A stretch of DNA of 64,000 nucleotides from CAZCSK01 sp964501265 (GCA_964501265.1 CAZCSK010000007.1:7880-71879); one strand, 5' to 3'; positions 34,195 through 42,000 are shown, counted from the first letter of the stretch. Translations and numbers: made by a program. Notes: a model not told the origin generated them from the sequence alone.

Positions 34195-34886
34195 TCACAA
34201 CACGTCTGCATCGGCGGCATGCAGTTGGCAGTCGACGCCGAGGTCCGCGGCAACTTGATTGAGTTCCGCGCGAAGCTCCTCTGCGTTGGTGCCGGGCGGA
34301 ATCGTTACATCCAGGATCATCGAGTAAATGGGCTCGTTGTCGGGACCGACCAATCTCGTTTCCAGATCCACTATGTTCACTTCCCTTTCCGCCAGAGTCT
34401 TCGAGATTCGATGCACCATCCCGGGCCGGTCGGCTCCGTAGATCGAGACCGTCCAGGGATCACCCTGGGGAGACGAAGGCGGTGCATCTGGGATCTGCCA
34501 TACCGAAACGACGAGCCCGAGCAGAGCGGTTTCGTCGGAAAGCTCTCGCTCGAGGACCGAAGGGGTTATCTCTGAAGGGGCGTCCACAACCAGCATCATT
34601 GCGAACTGTCCGCGAAGTACCGTCATCGAGGTGTCCTCCAGGTTGCAGCCGCGCTCCACAAAGACGCGCGTGAACTCGGCCACGATCCCGGTTTGATCCG
34701 GTCCAGCAGCGGCTACNNNNNNNNNNNNNNNNNNNNNNNNNNNNNNNNNNNNNNNNNNNNNNNNNNNNNNNNNNNNNNNNNNNNNNNNNNNNNNNNNNNN
34801 NNNNNNNNNNNNNNNNAGACGCGCGTGAACTCGGCCACGATCCCGGTTTGATCCGGTCCAGCAGCGGCTACTACGAGATGTGGAAT
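34195..34886 (-). CDS. Double ACT-domain protein (GcvR-like), split by an assembly gap
   Basis: Two ACT domains, resembling the glycine-cleavage regulator GcvR and other amino-acid-sensing proteins. The second starts WTVSIYGADRPGMVHRISKT. The visible open part covers 162 residues up to the N run. When the N run and one copy of the 55-base duplication are removed, the frame continues and gives IPHLVVAAAGPDQTGIVAEF at the front, a normal first ACT strand. No ATG, GTG or TTG is in the right place; the only fit is ATT at 34884-34886, eight bases after GGAGG. That makes about 178 residues (537 bases, an exact number of codons). Confidence 0.75.
34662..34716. repeat. 55-base contig-end duplicate, left copy
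   Basis: Identical to 34817-34871. The pair flanks the run of N. Exactly 55 shared bases is the overlap left by a de Bruijn assembler with k of 55, so this is an assembly artefact and not a biological repeat. Confidence 0.85.
34717..34816. other. Scaffold gap of 100 N
   Basis: Run of exactly 100 undetermined bases, the usual placeholder for a gap of unknown size. Because both sides share 55 bases and the gene frame closes when they are merged, the true gap is probably absent. Confidence 0.95.
34817..34871. repeat. 55-base contig-end duplicate, right copy
   Basis: Right-hand copy of the sequence at 34662-34716. Confidence 0.85.
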
Positions 34887-35019
34887 GGCTATAACCTCCG
34901 CTCTAGTCGCTTGGCAGAATATCCCCTTCTACCTTGAGCGCCATCCGATTCGAGGTCGCAGGCTGAGTTCCTCACGCAACACCGTCCCGCAGTTCGCATC
35001 TGAGAGACGGCCGATTTTG

Positions 35020-36225
35020 CTAGCGCTGATCCGAAAGCTGCGGGTAGTTCCGTAACCACTCGTCCCATCCCGCCCATATGAAATCCGGTCGATCTTCCAC
35101 CGCACTGCCGACTCGTACCCCTGCGCCGCCTCCCGGCAGAGGCGGCTGGTTTCCGCTTGGATCGCACAGGCCACCGACGATTTCAGTGATGCTGATCATG
35201 TTGAGCCAAGGTCCGATGAGCCCCGAGGGCAAAGCCATAATCACGTTACTGGTTCCACTCAGGAGCTCGCACATCCCGATGCCTGGCTGGTCGCCGATGT
35301 CTTGCCGATACCCCGCGTAACAGCCGAGCCGAAGACCATCAATCTCCGGCAGCCGCGGGTACAGTGTCAGCAGACCTATGCAACCTCGAACGACCATCTC
35401 ACGATCCACGTCACTGGCCGCGTCACCCGGAATGTCGTCGTACGACGGTCCGCCAAATTCCATCGGAGTGACGTACCAGGTGACGTTATCTGTCTGGTCA
35501 TGAGCCGCAAGCATTAAGCCAAGGGGCATGGCGACGACGCTCGTGGTCGGTAGCGAGCCGCGCGGCGCGCGTATGCAGATCATATGGACCCGTCGATGCT
35601 TGATCTGCTCGGTCTGTGGCGTTTGGCCCACAAGACTTTGCAAGATCCGTTTGCTTCCGCACCCTGCCGCGACGACGATCGCCTTGGTCGAAAGAACGAC
35701 CTCATCCCCAGTTGCAGAGAGACGCACCGCGACGGCGTCCACTCGGTCGTCTGTCAAAATCGGTGTGGCGCGCCCGCGAAGAACTCGATCCTGGTGGCCG
35801 TGGCTCAGCGTCTCAGCAAGACGACGTTTCGGGAAGCTCCGGTCAGGCAAGCTCACTGCTGTTTCACCAGGCCATACGAATCCGCTCGGCAGGGTGGCAG
35901 TGGGTAGGCCCTCAAAGAGTGGAAAGTTCGGGGGCGGAATCAACACCCAGTCCTGGCTCAATTCGATACCCCGCTCCTCCAGGTACGGCTGCGCTACATC
36001 AATCGAGGCGCGTTGGAGTTCCGGACCGGACATACCGAAGCCGGTATTGAGGAAGCCGTGTGAATGGAGGGTCTGGCCAGACCCTAAATCACCGTCGCTT
36101 ACCAACGCGCACGAGTATCCTTTATCAACTAAGGCGTTAAGGGCGAGGAGCCCCTGGATGCCACCACCGACGACGACGACATCCAATTCAGCGCGAGACT
36201 CGTCGGTGCGTATTGGTTCGGCCAC
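35020..36225 (-). CDS. FAD-dependent oxidoreductase (DAO/glycine-oxidase-like)
   Basis: A 401-residue flavoprotein. The N-terminal Rossmann motif is VVVVGGGIQGLLAL (residues about 16-29), then GSGQTLHSHGFLNTGFGM, AIVVAAGCGSKRI in the middle and NVIMALPSGLIGP near the end, the general plan of D-amino-acid-oxidase/glycine-oxidase-type enzymes. The substrate is not known. The start is GTG 36225. About 130 bases upstream of the ACT gene hold no further gene that I can support. It lies beside the tRNA-Arg on the same strand. Confidence 0.8.
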   Translation of the reverse strand: MAEPIRTDESRAELDVVVVGGGIQGLLALNALVDKGYSCALVSDGDLGSGQTLHSHGFLNTGFGMSGPELQRASIDVAQPYLEERGIELSQDWVLIPPPNFPLFEGLPTATLPSGFVWPGETAVSLPDRSFPKRRLAETLSHGHQDRVLRGRATPILTDDRVDAVAVRLSATGDEVVLSTKAIVVAAGCGSKRILQSLVGQTPQTEQIKHRRVHMICIRAPRGSLPTTSVVAMPLGLMLAAHDQTDNVTWYVTPMEFGGPSYDDIPGDAASDVDREMVVRGCIGLLTLYPRLPEIDGLRLGCYAGYRQDIGDQPGIGMCELLSGTSNVIMALPSGLIGPWLNMISITEIVGGLCDPSGNQPPLPGGGAGVRVGSAVEDRPDFIWAGWDEWLRNYPQLSDQR

Positions 36226-36313
36226 GGGCGCAAGATTACTTCTCGCTTGCCTGAGTTGGGGGCATACCTACCGACTGCTGCGAGTTTGGCAGCATTTTGG
36301 CAGTAATTGTTTG

Positions 36314-36386
36314 TGCCCCCGGCCAGAATCGAACTGGCGACACCAGGTTTAGGAAACCTGTGCTCTATCCACTGAGCTACGAGGGC
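36314..36386 (-). tRNA. tRNA-Arg (anticodon CCT)
   Basis: A 73-base cloverleaf. The acceptor stem GCCCTCG pairs with CGGGGGC, the D-arm contains AGCTCAGTGGATAGAGC, the anticodon arm is CAGGT-TTCCTAA-ACCTG (anticodon CCT), and the T-arm contains GGTTCGATTC-type bases in the form CAGTTCGATTCTGG. CCA is not encoded. Confidence 0.95.
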
Positions 36387-36520
36387 GGGGCATGTAGAAA
36401 ACCCGGTAGAAAACCCAATTCTACGGGAGTGCAGCCCGTCGTGAGGTTGGATCTAGGTCTTTTCGAAGAACTGGAGTGCAGACTTGTGGGTGGTGAAAAC
36501 TCTTGTCGTGCCTAGCAGGT

Positions 36521-36573
36521 TTGACTGGTACGGGCAAAATCCGTACAATGGAGGACGTACGGCCGATGTACGG
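36521..36573 (+). promoter_or_regulatory. Toxin-antitoxin promoter with repeated operator half-sites
   Basis: A near-consensus promoter: TTGACT (36521-36526), 17-base spacer, TACAAT (36544-36549). Four copies of the hexamer GTACGG or its inverse CCGTAC lie at 36528, 36541, 36557 and 36568; the second overlaps the -10 box. This is the arrangement expected for autoregulation by the DUF1778 antitoxin, whose ATG is at 36585. Confidence 0.7.
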
Positions 36574-36584
36574 AAGGGGACGAA

Positions 36585-36881
36585 ATGGACAAGCAGGCGA
36601 CCGGAAGTCGAGATGCTAAGAAGGAAAGGATGGAACTTCGGGCTAGTTCCCGACAGACAGTTGCTATAAGAAAGGCAGCAGAAGTCTCTGCCAAGACGGT
36701 CAGCGCTTTTGTTTTGGACGCGGCCTATAGTGATGCCCTGCGGGTTTTGGCTGACAGTCAGATATTCAACCTTGATGAGAACAAATGGGAGGCGTTCGTA
36801 ACAGCGTTGGAGCGCCCGGTGGTCAAAAAGCGCAAGCTTCGTGAACTCATGAGCAGATCCAGCATCCTTGAAGGAGAGTGA
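36585..36881 (+). CDS. DUF1778-type antitoxin (TacA-like)
   Basis: A 98-residue protein with the ribbon-helix-helix start typical of DUF1778 antitoxins: KKERMELRASSRQTVAIRKA (residues about 12-31), then SAKTVSAFVLDAAYSDA. The C-terminal part (FNLDENKWEAFVTALERP) is the segment that wraps and blocks the acetyltransferase toxin in this family. It overlaps the toxin gene by four bases (GTGA). Regulation is likely through the operator repeats directly upstream. Confidence 0.9.
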   Translation: MDKQATGSRDAKKERMELRASSRQTVAIRKAAEVSAKTVSAFVLDAAYSDALRVLADSQIFNLDENKWEAFVTALERPVVKKRKLRELMSRSSILEGE

Positions 36882-37381
36882 CTCACTCACTTTCCAAACC
36901 CGAGCCACTGGGGCCCGGTCATGCCACCGATAGTTTCGATTGTGGTAACAAAGAACTTAACGAATGGCTGCGTCGATTCGCGCTGGTCACCCAAGGATCG
37001 AGTGGTGCCCGCGTCGTTGTCGTGCATCGAAATAACGTCGTCGTGGGGTTTTACGCATTGGCAGCAGGCAGCGTCGCATTCGAGGATGCTCCCAGACGAG
37101 TCCAAAAGGGTCTAGCGAAGCACCCCATCCCCGTGATCCTGTTGGCTAGGTTCGGCGTTGACAAGAGTGAGCAAAGGAAAGGCCTCGGATCCGCCCTCCT
37201 GAAGGATGCCCTCAAGAGAGCGGTCTCTGCATCAGAGACCATCGGCGCCAGAGCGGTTCTTGTACATGCCAAAGAAGAGGAAGCAAGATCTTTTTACGAA
37301 AGATTCGACTTCGAACCCTCGCCGACCAATCCGCTGCATCTGATGCTGTTGATGAAGGACTTAAAACCGCTGATTCGCTGA
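36878..37381 (+). CDS. GNAT-family toxin (TacT-like acetyltransferase)
   Basis: A 167-residue GCN5-type acetyltransferase of the toxin class. Features: FDCGNKELNEWLRRFA near the start (shared by TacT/AtaT-like toxins), FYALAAGSVAFEDAP, the acetyl-CoA site VDKSEQRKGLGSALLKDALK, and FYERFDFEPSP with the conserved Tyr. Family members block translation by acetylating aminoacyl-tRNA. The start is GTG overlapping the antitoxin stop. It lies beside tRNA-Arg, a usual landing place for mobile modules. Confidence 0.9.
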   Translation: MTHSLSKPEPLGPGHATDSFDCGNKELNEWLRRFALVTQGSSGARVVVVHRNNVVVGFYALAAGSVAFEDAPRRVQKGLAKHPIPVILLARFGVDKSEQRKGLGSALLKDALKRAVSASETIGARAVLVHAKEEEARSFYERFDFEPSPTNPLHLMLLMKDLKPLIR

Positions 37382-37401
37382 TGCATTTCCGAAGGGGGAG
37401 A

Positions 37402-37487
37402 CTCGTGGTCTTACCCGAGCGACCCACTGGTATTACGTGGTCCCAGGTCTGTTGATCGCAGCTCTAGCCGTGGCCATCCTGCTCTGA
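37402..37487 (+). pseudogene. Possible remnant of a small single-span membrane protein
   Basis: In the 126-base gap after the toxin gene one frame reads TRATHWYYVVPGLLIAALAV followed by AILL and a stop at 37485. This is a credible membrane segment, but no start codon is in frame after the preceding stop, so it may be the tail of a lost gene or chance. Confidence 0.25.
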
Positions 37488-37507
37488 TCGAGACGAGCTT
37501 GTGCAGG

Positions 37508-37722
37508 TCACGAGATGCTGAACGTCACCTCCGAGAGAGTCTGGTTACGATTGGCCTCTATCGCCAGCACCTCGACCTTGTACTCCACCCCCGCCTCCAG
37601 GAACTCCGCCGGCACGCGGATCTTGGTGGCAGTTGCAGGTAGGTCCGCGCTGAAGACTCTGAGGGGTTTGTCTCTCACCACCAGAACTTGGTAACCGATG
37701 ATTTCGATGCCTTTCGAATTCA
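37508..37722 (-). pseudogene. Truncated fibronectin-type-III-like C-terminus
   Basis: About 70 C-terminal residues of an Fn3-like exported protein: KGIEIIGYQVLVV, FSADLPATATKIRVP and FLEAGVEYKVEVLAIEANRN, ending at the stop at 37508. The pattern (IEI-GYQV, PATAT-V-VP, Y-VEVLAIE) is familiar from actinobacterial secreted proteins. The frame stays open upstream, but the residues before the match do not look like this domain, and the opposite strand codes for another gene end there. The front of the gene seems to be lost. Confidence 0.5.
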
Positions 37723-37898
37723 GCGGACTCTGCGAGCGCGACGGTTCGCAATGCAGGTACACAGTCAATGTCGAGGACAACGCCGAACCAGGGACGGGCT
37801 TGGACCGATTCAGAATCAGAGTGTTCACGCTAGGTGGTTCGCTTATCCACGAGGCCTCCGGCCTTCTGGGAGGAGGCAACATCCAGATACATACCTAA
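37711..37898 (+). pseudogene. Truncated post-COAP-1-like C-terminus
   Basis: About 60 residues on the plus strand that read CRYTVNVEDNAEPGTGLDRF and FTLGGSLIHEASGLLGGGNI, then a stop. The run VEDN-EPG...F-I...LGGGNIQIH is a recognisable C-terminal piece of secreted actinobacterial proteins. It is cut at the same place as the opposite Fn3 piece, so the two are head-to-head fragments. Its stop overlaps the J-domain/LRR gene by four bases. Confidence 0.45.
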
Positions 37899-38764
37899 AC
37901 AATCTCCAAGTCTGGAAGTGCCGCCTTTATTGCTCTCTTGGCATCCCGGTCGACATTCATTGAAAGCGCCAGCCAATCGAGCCCTTTCAATCTATGCAGG
38001 TTCCTGAGCCCCGGTCCACGAACTTGCGTCCCTCGCAGATTTAGCGTGTCGAGTAGTGCGAGTTGCGAAAGGTGAGCCAAGCCCTCGTCGGTGACTGCCG
38101 TCTCACCGAGGTTCAAGTTTTTCAAGTTAGGGAAGCGCCCGATCAGTCGAAGGCCATGATCAGTGATCTTTGTTCCAAACAGGAGCAGCTCGGCGAGACC
38201 CTTGAGCGGGATTAGGTGCGCGAGTCCGGCATCGGTTATCTCGGTGTTGTCTAGCTCGAGCTTGGTCAAGCTTGTGATGTCGCTCAAGTGGGCAAGTTGT
38301 TCGTCGGGCACGGGCATCCTCTCCGCCGACAGGGCCCAGAGACGATTCGGTGCGAACGCAGCAAGGCCGGAAAAATCCGTCGTATACGCTGAAAGACTGA
38401 GCGCCCTTAACTTGGAATCAAGCGCCCTGATAACTCCGGAATCGGCTTTGCCCCATTCCTTGCCGGGGTACAGAAGGAATCCGTGGGGAATCGGCGGTGG
38501 GGTCCATCGCGCGGCCGCTTCGATCCCCCGGCCAGGGACTCGGATCATCCGGTCGTACGCGGCCCGCCTCTTGGGGTCTGACAGCGTTTCCATCGCTTCG
38601 TCGAGAAGCGCCATCCAAGCCTCTGCCGCGTGAAGCTCTTGTCCTGAAATTCCTGAATGCAAATCGGGATGCGCTTGTTTGGCAAGCCGTCTGTACGCGC
38701 GCCGAATTTCCCGGCTAGCGGCGGTATGGTCGATTTCCAGAATCTCGTAGTAGTCGGCTTGCAC
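37895..38764 (-). CDS. J-domain plus leucine-rich-repeat protein, copy B
   Basis: A 289-residue protein with an N-terminal DnaJ J-domain (residues about 4-72: DYYEILEIDHTAASREIRRA, then QAHPDLH with the HPD that activates Hsp70, and LSDPKRRAAYDRM). A linker of about 80 residues follows, then five leucine-rich repeats of about 24 residues (LTKLELDNTEITDAGLAHL and relatives, residues about 155-275). No signal peptide. The LRR part should bind a partner protein and the J-domain recruit DnaK. It is a tandem paralogue of the next gene upstream, 3 bases away. Confidence 0.85.
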   Translation of the reverse strand: MQADYYEILEIDHTAASREIRRAYRRLAKQAHPDLHSGISGQELHAAEAWMALLDEAMETLSDPKRRAAYDRMIRVPGRGIEAAARWTPPPIPHGFLLYPGKEWGKADSGVIRALDSKLRALSLSAYTTDFSGLAAFAPNRLWALSAERMPVPDEQLAHLSDITSLTKLELDNTEITDAGLAHLIPLKGLAELLLFGTKITDHGLRLIGRFPNLKNLNLGETAVTDEGLAHLSQLALLDTLNLRGTQVRGPGLRNLHRLKGLDWLALSMNVDRDAKRAIKAALPDLEIV

Positions 38765-38767
38765 GAC

Positions 38768-39655
38768 CTAGAGAATCTCCAGGCCCGGAAGTGCCCTTTT
38801 GATTGCCCTCTTTGAATCGCGGTCCACCCTCGAAAGGGCTAGCCAATCGAGCTCCTTAAGTCCATGCAAATACCGGAGGCCCGGCCCATGAACTTGCGTA
38901 TCACGAAGATTTAGCGTGTCGAGCAGCACGAGTTGCGACAGATGGGCCAGGCCCTCGTCCGTTACGGCAGTATCGGTGAGACTCAAGTTTTTCAAGTTCT
39001 TGAATTGTCCGATGACCCTGAGGCTTTCGTCCGTGATCCGCGTCCCCCAAAGATCGAGTTCGGCGAGGTTCCGCAGGGGGACGAGATGCACGATGGCGGC
39101 GTCGGTTATCTCCGTGTCACCAAGCTCAAGTCGAGTCAAGGTCGTGAATCTACTCAAATGGCTTAGTTGCTGATCCGGAACGGGCAAGGAGTTCGCCCGC
39201 AGCGCCCAGAGCTTGTTCGAAGCCAGAGCATCAAGACCAGAGAAATCTCCTCCGCGCGCCAAAAGGCTAAGGGCTTCGAACCTGGCATCCAGGACTCGGT
39301 GGAAGTCAAATTCGGGATTGCCCAAGTATCGGACCCCATAAAGAGTCCCGACGCCAGTCGTAAAGAGGTGGAACCCCCTTGGTACTGGTGGGGCAGCCCA
39401 TCTCGCTGCAGCGGCAACCCGTAGAGAATCTACTCCGATCTCTCGGTCATAGGAGGCGCGACTTTCATGGTCCGACAACGTTTGACGTGCCTCATTGAGT
39501 AGGGCCATCCGAGCCTCAGCCTCGTCGAGCGCTTTTCCTGAAATCCCGGGATGTGAGTCGGGGTGCGTTTCCCTTGCCAGCCGTCGGTAGGCGCGCCGAA
39601 TCTCCAGGTCGTCTGCAGAGTGATGGATTTTAAGAGCCTCGTAGAAGTCGGCCAT
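38768..39655 (-). CDS. J-domain plus leucine-rich-repeat protein, copy A
   Basis: A 295-residue paralogue of the adjacent gene with the same plan: J-domain (DFYEALKIHHSADDLEIRRA, then ETHPDSHPG), linker, LRR block (LTRLELGDTEITDAAIVHLV and relatives). The LRR tracts of the two copies are very alike while the linkers differ. Copy A comes first in the transcript, with copy B 3 bases after it. The upstream small gene (39676-39915) and uppP are on the same strand and may be part of the unit. Confidence 0.85.
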   Translation of the reverse strand: MADFYEALKIHHSADDLEIRRAYRRLARETHPDSHPGISGKALDEAEARMALLNEARQTLSDHESRASYDREIGVDSLRVAAAARWAAPPVPRGFHLFTTGVGTLYGVRYLGNPEFDFHRVLDARFEALSLLARGGDFSGLDALASNKLWALRANSLPVPDQQLSHLSRFTTLTRLELGDTEITDAAIVHLVPLRNLAELDLWGTRITDESLRVIGQFKNLKNLSLTDTAVTDEGLAHLSQLVLLDTLNLRDTQVHGPGLRYLHGLKELDWLALSRVDRDSKRAIKRALPGLEIL

Positions 39656-39675
39656 TTAGCGGCCCCCTTTCGAGG

Positions 39676-39915
39676 TCATCCGCCCTTTTGGTCCGGTTCT
39701 AGCTCCGCTGACAGTTCCCGCCATTGCGCCTCTGCCCAGCGCAGCTTCTCGACCGCAGCCGCCAGCGAATTGAAGTGAAGGGCAACGATGTTGACGCGAG
39801 GACTCAGGTAATTGTCGCCGATCAGCGCGTCAAGTTCACGCCGGGCCATCTGCATCCGCTCGAGGATCGACCGAAGTCTCTCGGTTTGTTCGGTAGTCAG
39901 AGTGATTTCTGTCAC
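39676..39915 (-). CDS. Small helical protein of unknown function
   Basis: A 79-residue, highly charged, probably all-helical protein (TTEQTERLRSILERMQMARR, then LAAAVEKLRWAEAQWRELSA) with heptad-like spacing. I do not recognise a family. It overlaps uppP upstream by four bases and precedes the J-domain/LRR pair by 20 bases, so it may be co-transcribed with either. Confidence 0.65.
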   Translation of the reverse strand: MTEITLTTEQTERLRSILERMQMARRELDALIGDNYLSPRVNIVALHFNSLAAAVEKLRWAEAQWRELSAELEPDQKGG

Positions 39916-40670
39916 AACGCCAACACTGCCAGCAATCCAGCAATAACGCAGTAGGCGGCGAACGGGTAAAGTCCCCGGCGCCCCAGATAGCCAACCATCC
40001 CTGCTATTGCTAGATATCCCGATACCAAGGAGGCAATGAACCCCGCGACCATCGCCCCCGCGCCGAGGCCACTACTAGAAAATTCGGGGACTTTATAGAG
40101 CGAAGTTCCGAGCAAGATCGGTATCGCGAGCATGAACGAAAACCGAGTCGCCTTTGTGCGGTCTAGTCCGACAACAAGCCCCGTTCCAATCGTCGCTCCC
40201 GACCGGGAGATACCCGGCACAATCGAAATGGCCTGCGCGAAGCCAATCGCAAGAGCGCTCACGGACGATAGTTGGACCTCCGCTGTCCCGGTACGCCTTC
40301 GCGCAAGCAATTCGGCCCCCACTAAAATCAAGCCGGTAAGCATCAACTGAAATGCAACTTGCATTGGTTTTCCGAACGAATCCTCAAATTGGCGTTCAAA
40401 CAACACTCCGATTATTGCAGCAGGAATTGTGGCGATCGCTAGTAGATAGATAAGCCTGCGATCTCGACCTAGCGCGCTGATCAACTGTTTTCCAAAATGG
40501 ATCAGCAACGCCAGCAGCGTGCCCGCGTGAAGAAGAACTATGTAGCCAACCGAGGGAATGGGCCAACCAAGCAGTTCGGGCACAAGCACTAAGTGTGCCG
40601 ACGATGAGATGGGGACAAACTCGGTTACTCCCTGAACGAGCCCAAGGACGACGGCCTGAAAAACGCTCAA
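39912..40670 (-). CDS. uppP: Undecaprenyl-diphosphatase
   Basis: A 252-residue membrane enzyme of the BacA/UppP family that recycles the lipid carrier of cell-wall synthesis. Both active-site motifs are present: VQGVTEFVPISSSAHLVL near the N-terminus and VPGISRSGATIGTGL in the middle, with about eight membrane helices. The start codon is TTG at 40670. The 54 bases upstream contain a 32-base sequence repeated before rsmA. Confidence 0.93.
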   Translation of the reverse strand: MSVFQAVVLGLVQGVTEFVPISSSAHLVLVPELLGWPIPSVGYIVLLHAGTLLALLIHFGKQLISALGRDRRLIYLLAIATIPAAIIGVLFERQFEDSFGKPMQVAFQLMLTGLILVGAELLARRRTGTAEVQLSSVSALAIGFAQAISIVPGISRSGATIGTGLVVGLDRTKATRFSFMLAIPILLGTSLYKVPEFSSSGLGAGAMVAGFIASLVSGYLAIAGMVGYLGRRGLYPFAAYCVIAGLLAVLAL

Positions 40671-40696
40671 CGATGTCGCATTACGTTCGAACTTGC

Positions 40697-40728
40697 GCGC
40701 GCCAGAAGCTGCGAACCCCTGAAGTCAA
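40697..40728 (+). repeat. 32-base duplicated sequence, copy 1
   Basis: GCGCGCCAGAAGCTGCGAAC and the following 12 bases match 57151-57182 at 30 of 32 positions. It fills most of the gap between uppP and cpaB and covers the cpaB stop. Meaning unknown. Confidence 0.6.
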
Positions 40729-41474
40729 GGAGATGCTAGGTCTTTTGCCGTCACCGGTGCTGGCGGCGGGGCGTCTTCAACTTTGGAGGGCGCCAGGGTC
40801 AGTGTGATCTTGCCGAGAGCCTCAGCCATGGCCAGGCGCTCGGCCTCCTGCGGTGTTACGAACAAAGTGATCGCAACTCGCCTTTCCTGCGACGACGTGA
40901 TTCCCAGTTGCGTCGCAACTCGGCCTCCGCCCGAATCATTCGCTGCACTCTCGCCGACCGAGGCAACTTCCTTCGAGCGCAATATCGTCACGGTCGTTGC
41001 CTGGCCCAGAACTTCCGGAGGAAATGTGGCGAGAACATCGATGCGATCGCCCGATCTCGGAATAAACGACAACCCCGAGACGGATCCGATCGAGAGCGAG
41101 TAGGCCCTCATGCCGGCCGGCACAACTGACGACGCGCCGCCTTTCTTGCCGATCTTCTTGATCGTGATGACCTCTCCGGAGAAAACAGGAACGCCGAGAA
41201 CTTTGCCGATCGCGCTGGATGTCGCCCGAAGGGTTCCGGGGGGTAAGTACTTGCTTGGTTGATCCACGATATCGAGCATGGCTCCGGTCAGTACAGTGCC
41301 CGGTTCCAAGTCGGCGGCGGCAACAACTGTGGGAACGAGTTTTCCCGCCACCGGGATCTGACCGCGGAGCCACGAAAGGTAAGAAAAGACTGCCAAACCA
41401 GTCGCCACTGCGGCAACGACGGCAAGAACGCTCCAAAGGGAAGTTCGCTTACGGGTCAGAGCCAGAACGGCCAA
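40725..41474 (-). CDS. cpaB: CpaB/RcpC-like SAF-domain pilus assembly protein
   Basis: A 249-residue protein: one N-terminal membrane helix (SVLAVVAAVATGLAVFSYLS), then a SAF domain (VVAAADLEPGTVLTGAMLDI, then LPPGTLRATSSAIGKVLGVP) and a RcpC-type C-terminal part (VTILRSKEVASVG, VTPQEAERLAMAEALGKITL). In Flp/tad pilus systems CpaB is a periplasmic scaffold. No other tad or pilus gene is in the window, so it is an orphan here. The start is TTG at 41474. Confidence 0.8.
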   Translation of the reverse strand: MAVLALTRKRTSLWSVLAVVAAVATGLAVFSYLSWLRGQIPVAGKLVPTVVAAADLEPGTVLTGAMLDIVDQPSKYLPPGTLRATSSAIGKVLGVPVFSGEVITIKKIGKKGGASSVVPAGMRAYSLSIGSVSGLSFIPRSGDRIDVLATFPPEVLGQATTVTILRSKEVASVGESAANDSGGGRVATQLGITSSQERRVAITLFVTPQEAERLAMAEALGKITLTLAPSKVEDAPPPAPVTAKDLASP

Positions 41475-41539
41475 ACTGGTCCCCCATTACCTATGTGGGC
41501 TAAAAGGTTCTAAGAAGTTTGGGGAAGCTGAAAATCATT

Positions 41540-41911
41540 CTAGTCCCCTCGAGTCCCCGGAGCTTCCGAGCCGGACCCACGAGGCCCCTTGGGAGGAGGT
41601 GAACTGCTGACAGCCGACTTTGGGGAGGAGTCCCCAGCTCCAGACGCTTTAGCATCGGAGGCAGCACTCGACTCCGAGGACTTGGGAGATTTGTCTGAAT
41701 TCTTCGCCGTTGAAGGATCGCCCGACTTTTTCTTTGACTTGGAATCTGTCGAGTAAAAGCCCGATCCCTTGAACAGGACTCCCACCGGATGGAACACTCG
41801 GCGTAACTTCCCGCCACACTCAGCGCACGTCTCGAGGGGCGCATCGGCAAAGGACTGCGTTGCTTCGATGTGCTTATCGCAGACGGTGCAGGCATATTCA
41901 TACGTGGGCAA
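41540..41911 (-). CDS. FmdB-family zinc-ribbon protein
   Basis: A 123-residue protein. The N-terminal 45 residues are the FmdB/CxxC_CxxC_SSSS zinc ribbon (PTYEYACTVCDKHIEATQSF, then CAECGGKLRRVF, and FKGSGFYSTD). The remaining 70 residues are a low-complexity Ser/Lys/Pro tail. The start is TTG at 41911. Family members are thought to be regulatory or assembly proteins. It heads the short cpaB direction unit. Confidence 0.88.
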   Translation of the reverse strand: MPTYEYACTVCDKHIEATQSFADAPLETCAECGGKLRRVFHPVGVLFKGSGFYSTDSKSKKKSGDPSTAKNSDKSPKSSESSAASDAKASGAGDSSPKSAVSSSPPPKGPRGSGSEAPGTRGD

Positions 41912-42000
41912 CGAAAGTTTTCCTATTCAAGAGTTGAGATTCCATTAGTATCGCAGTTTCCCCTACTTGGGTTAGGTGAGGTCGCAATTCCAGCAACCCT

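Noticed and set aside
34717..34816. Real 155-base insertion between the two 55-base copies
   Set aside because: The 100-N length is a placeholder, and merging the copies restores an exact open frame.
38163..38633. Long plus-strand frame opposite the J-domain/LRR gene
   Set aside because: It mirrors the minus-strand gene, has no family features and no ribosome-binding site.
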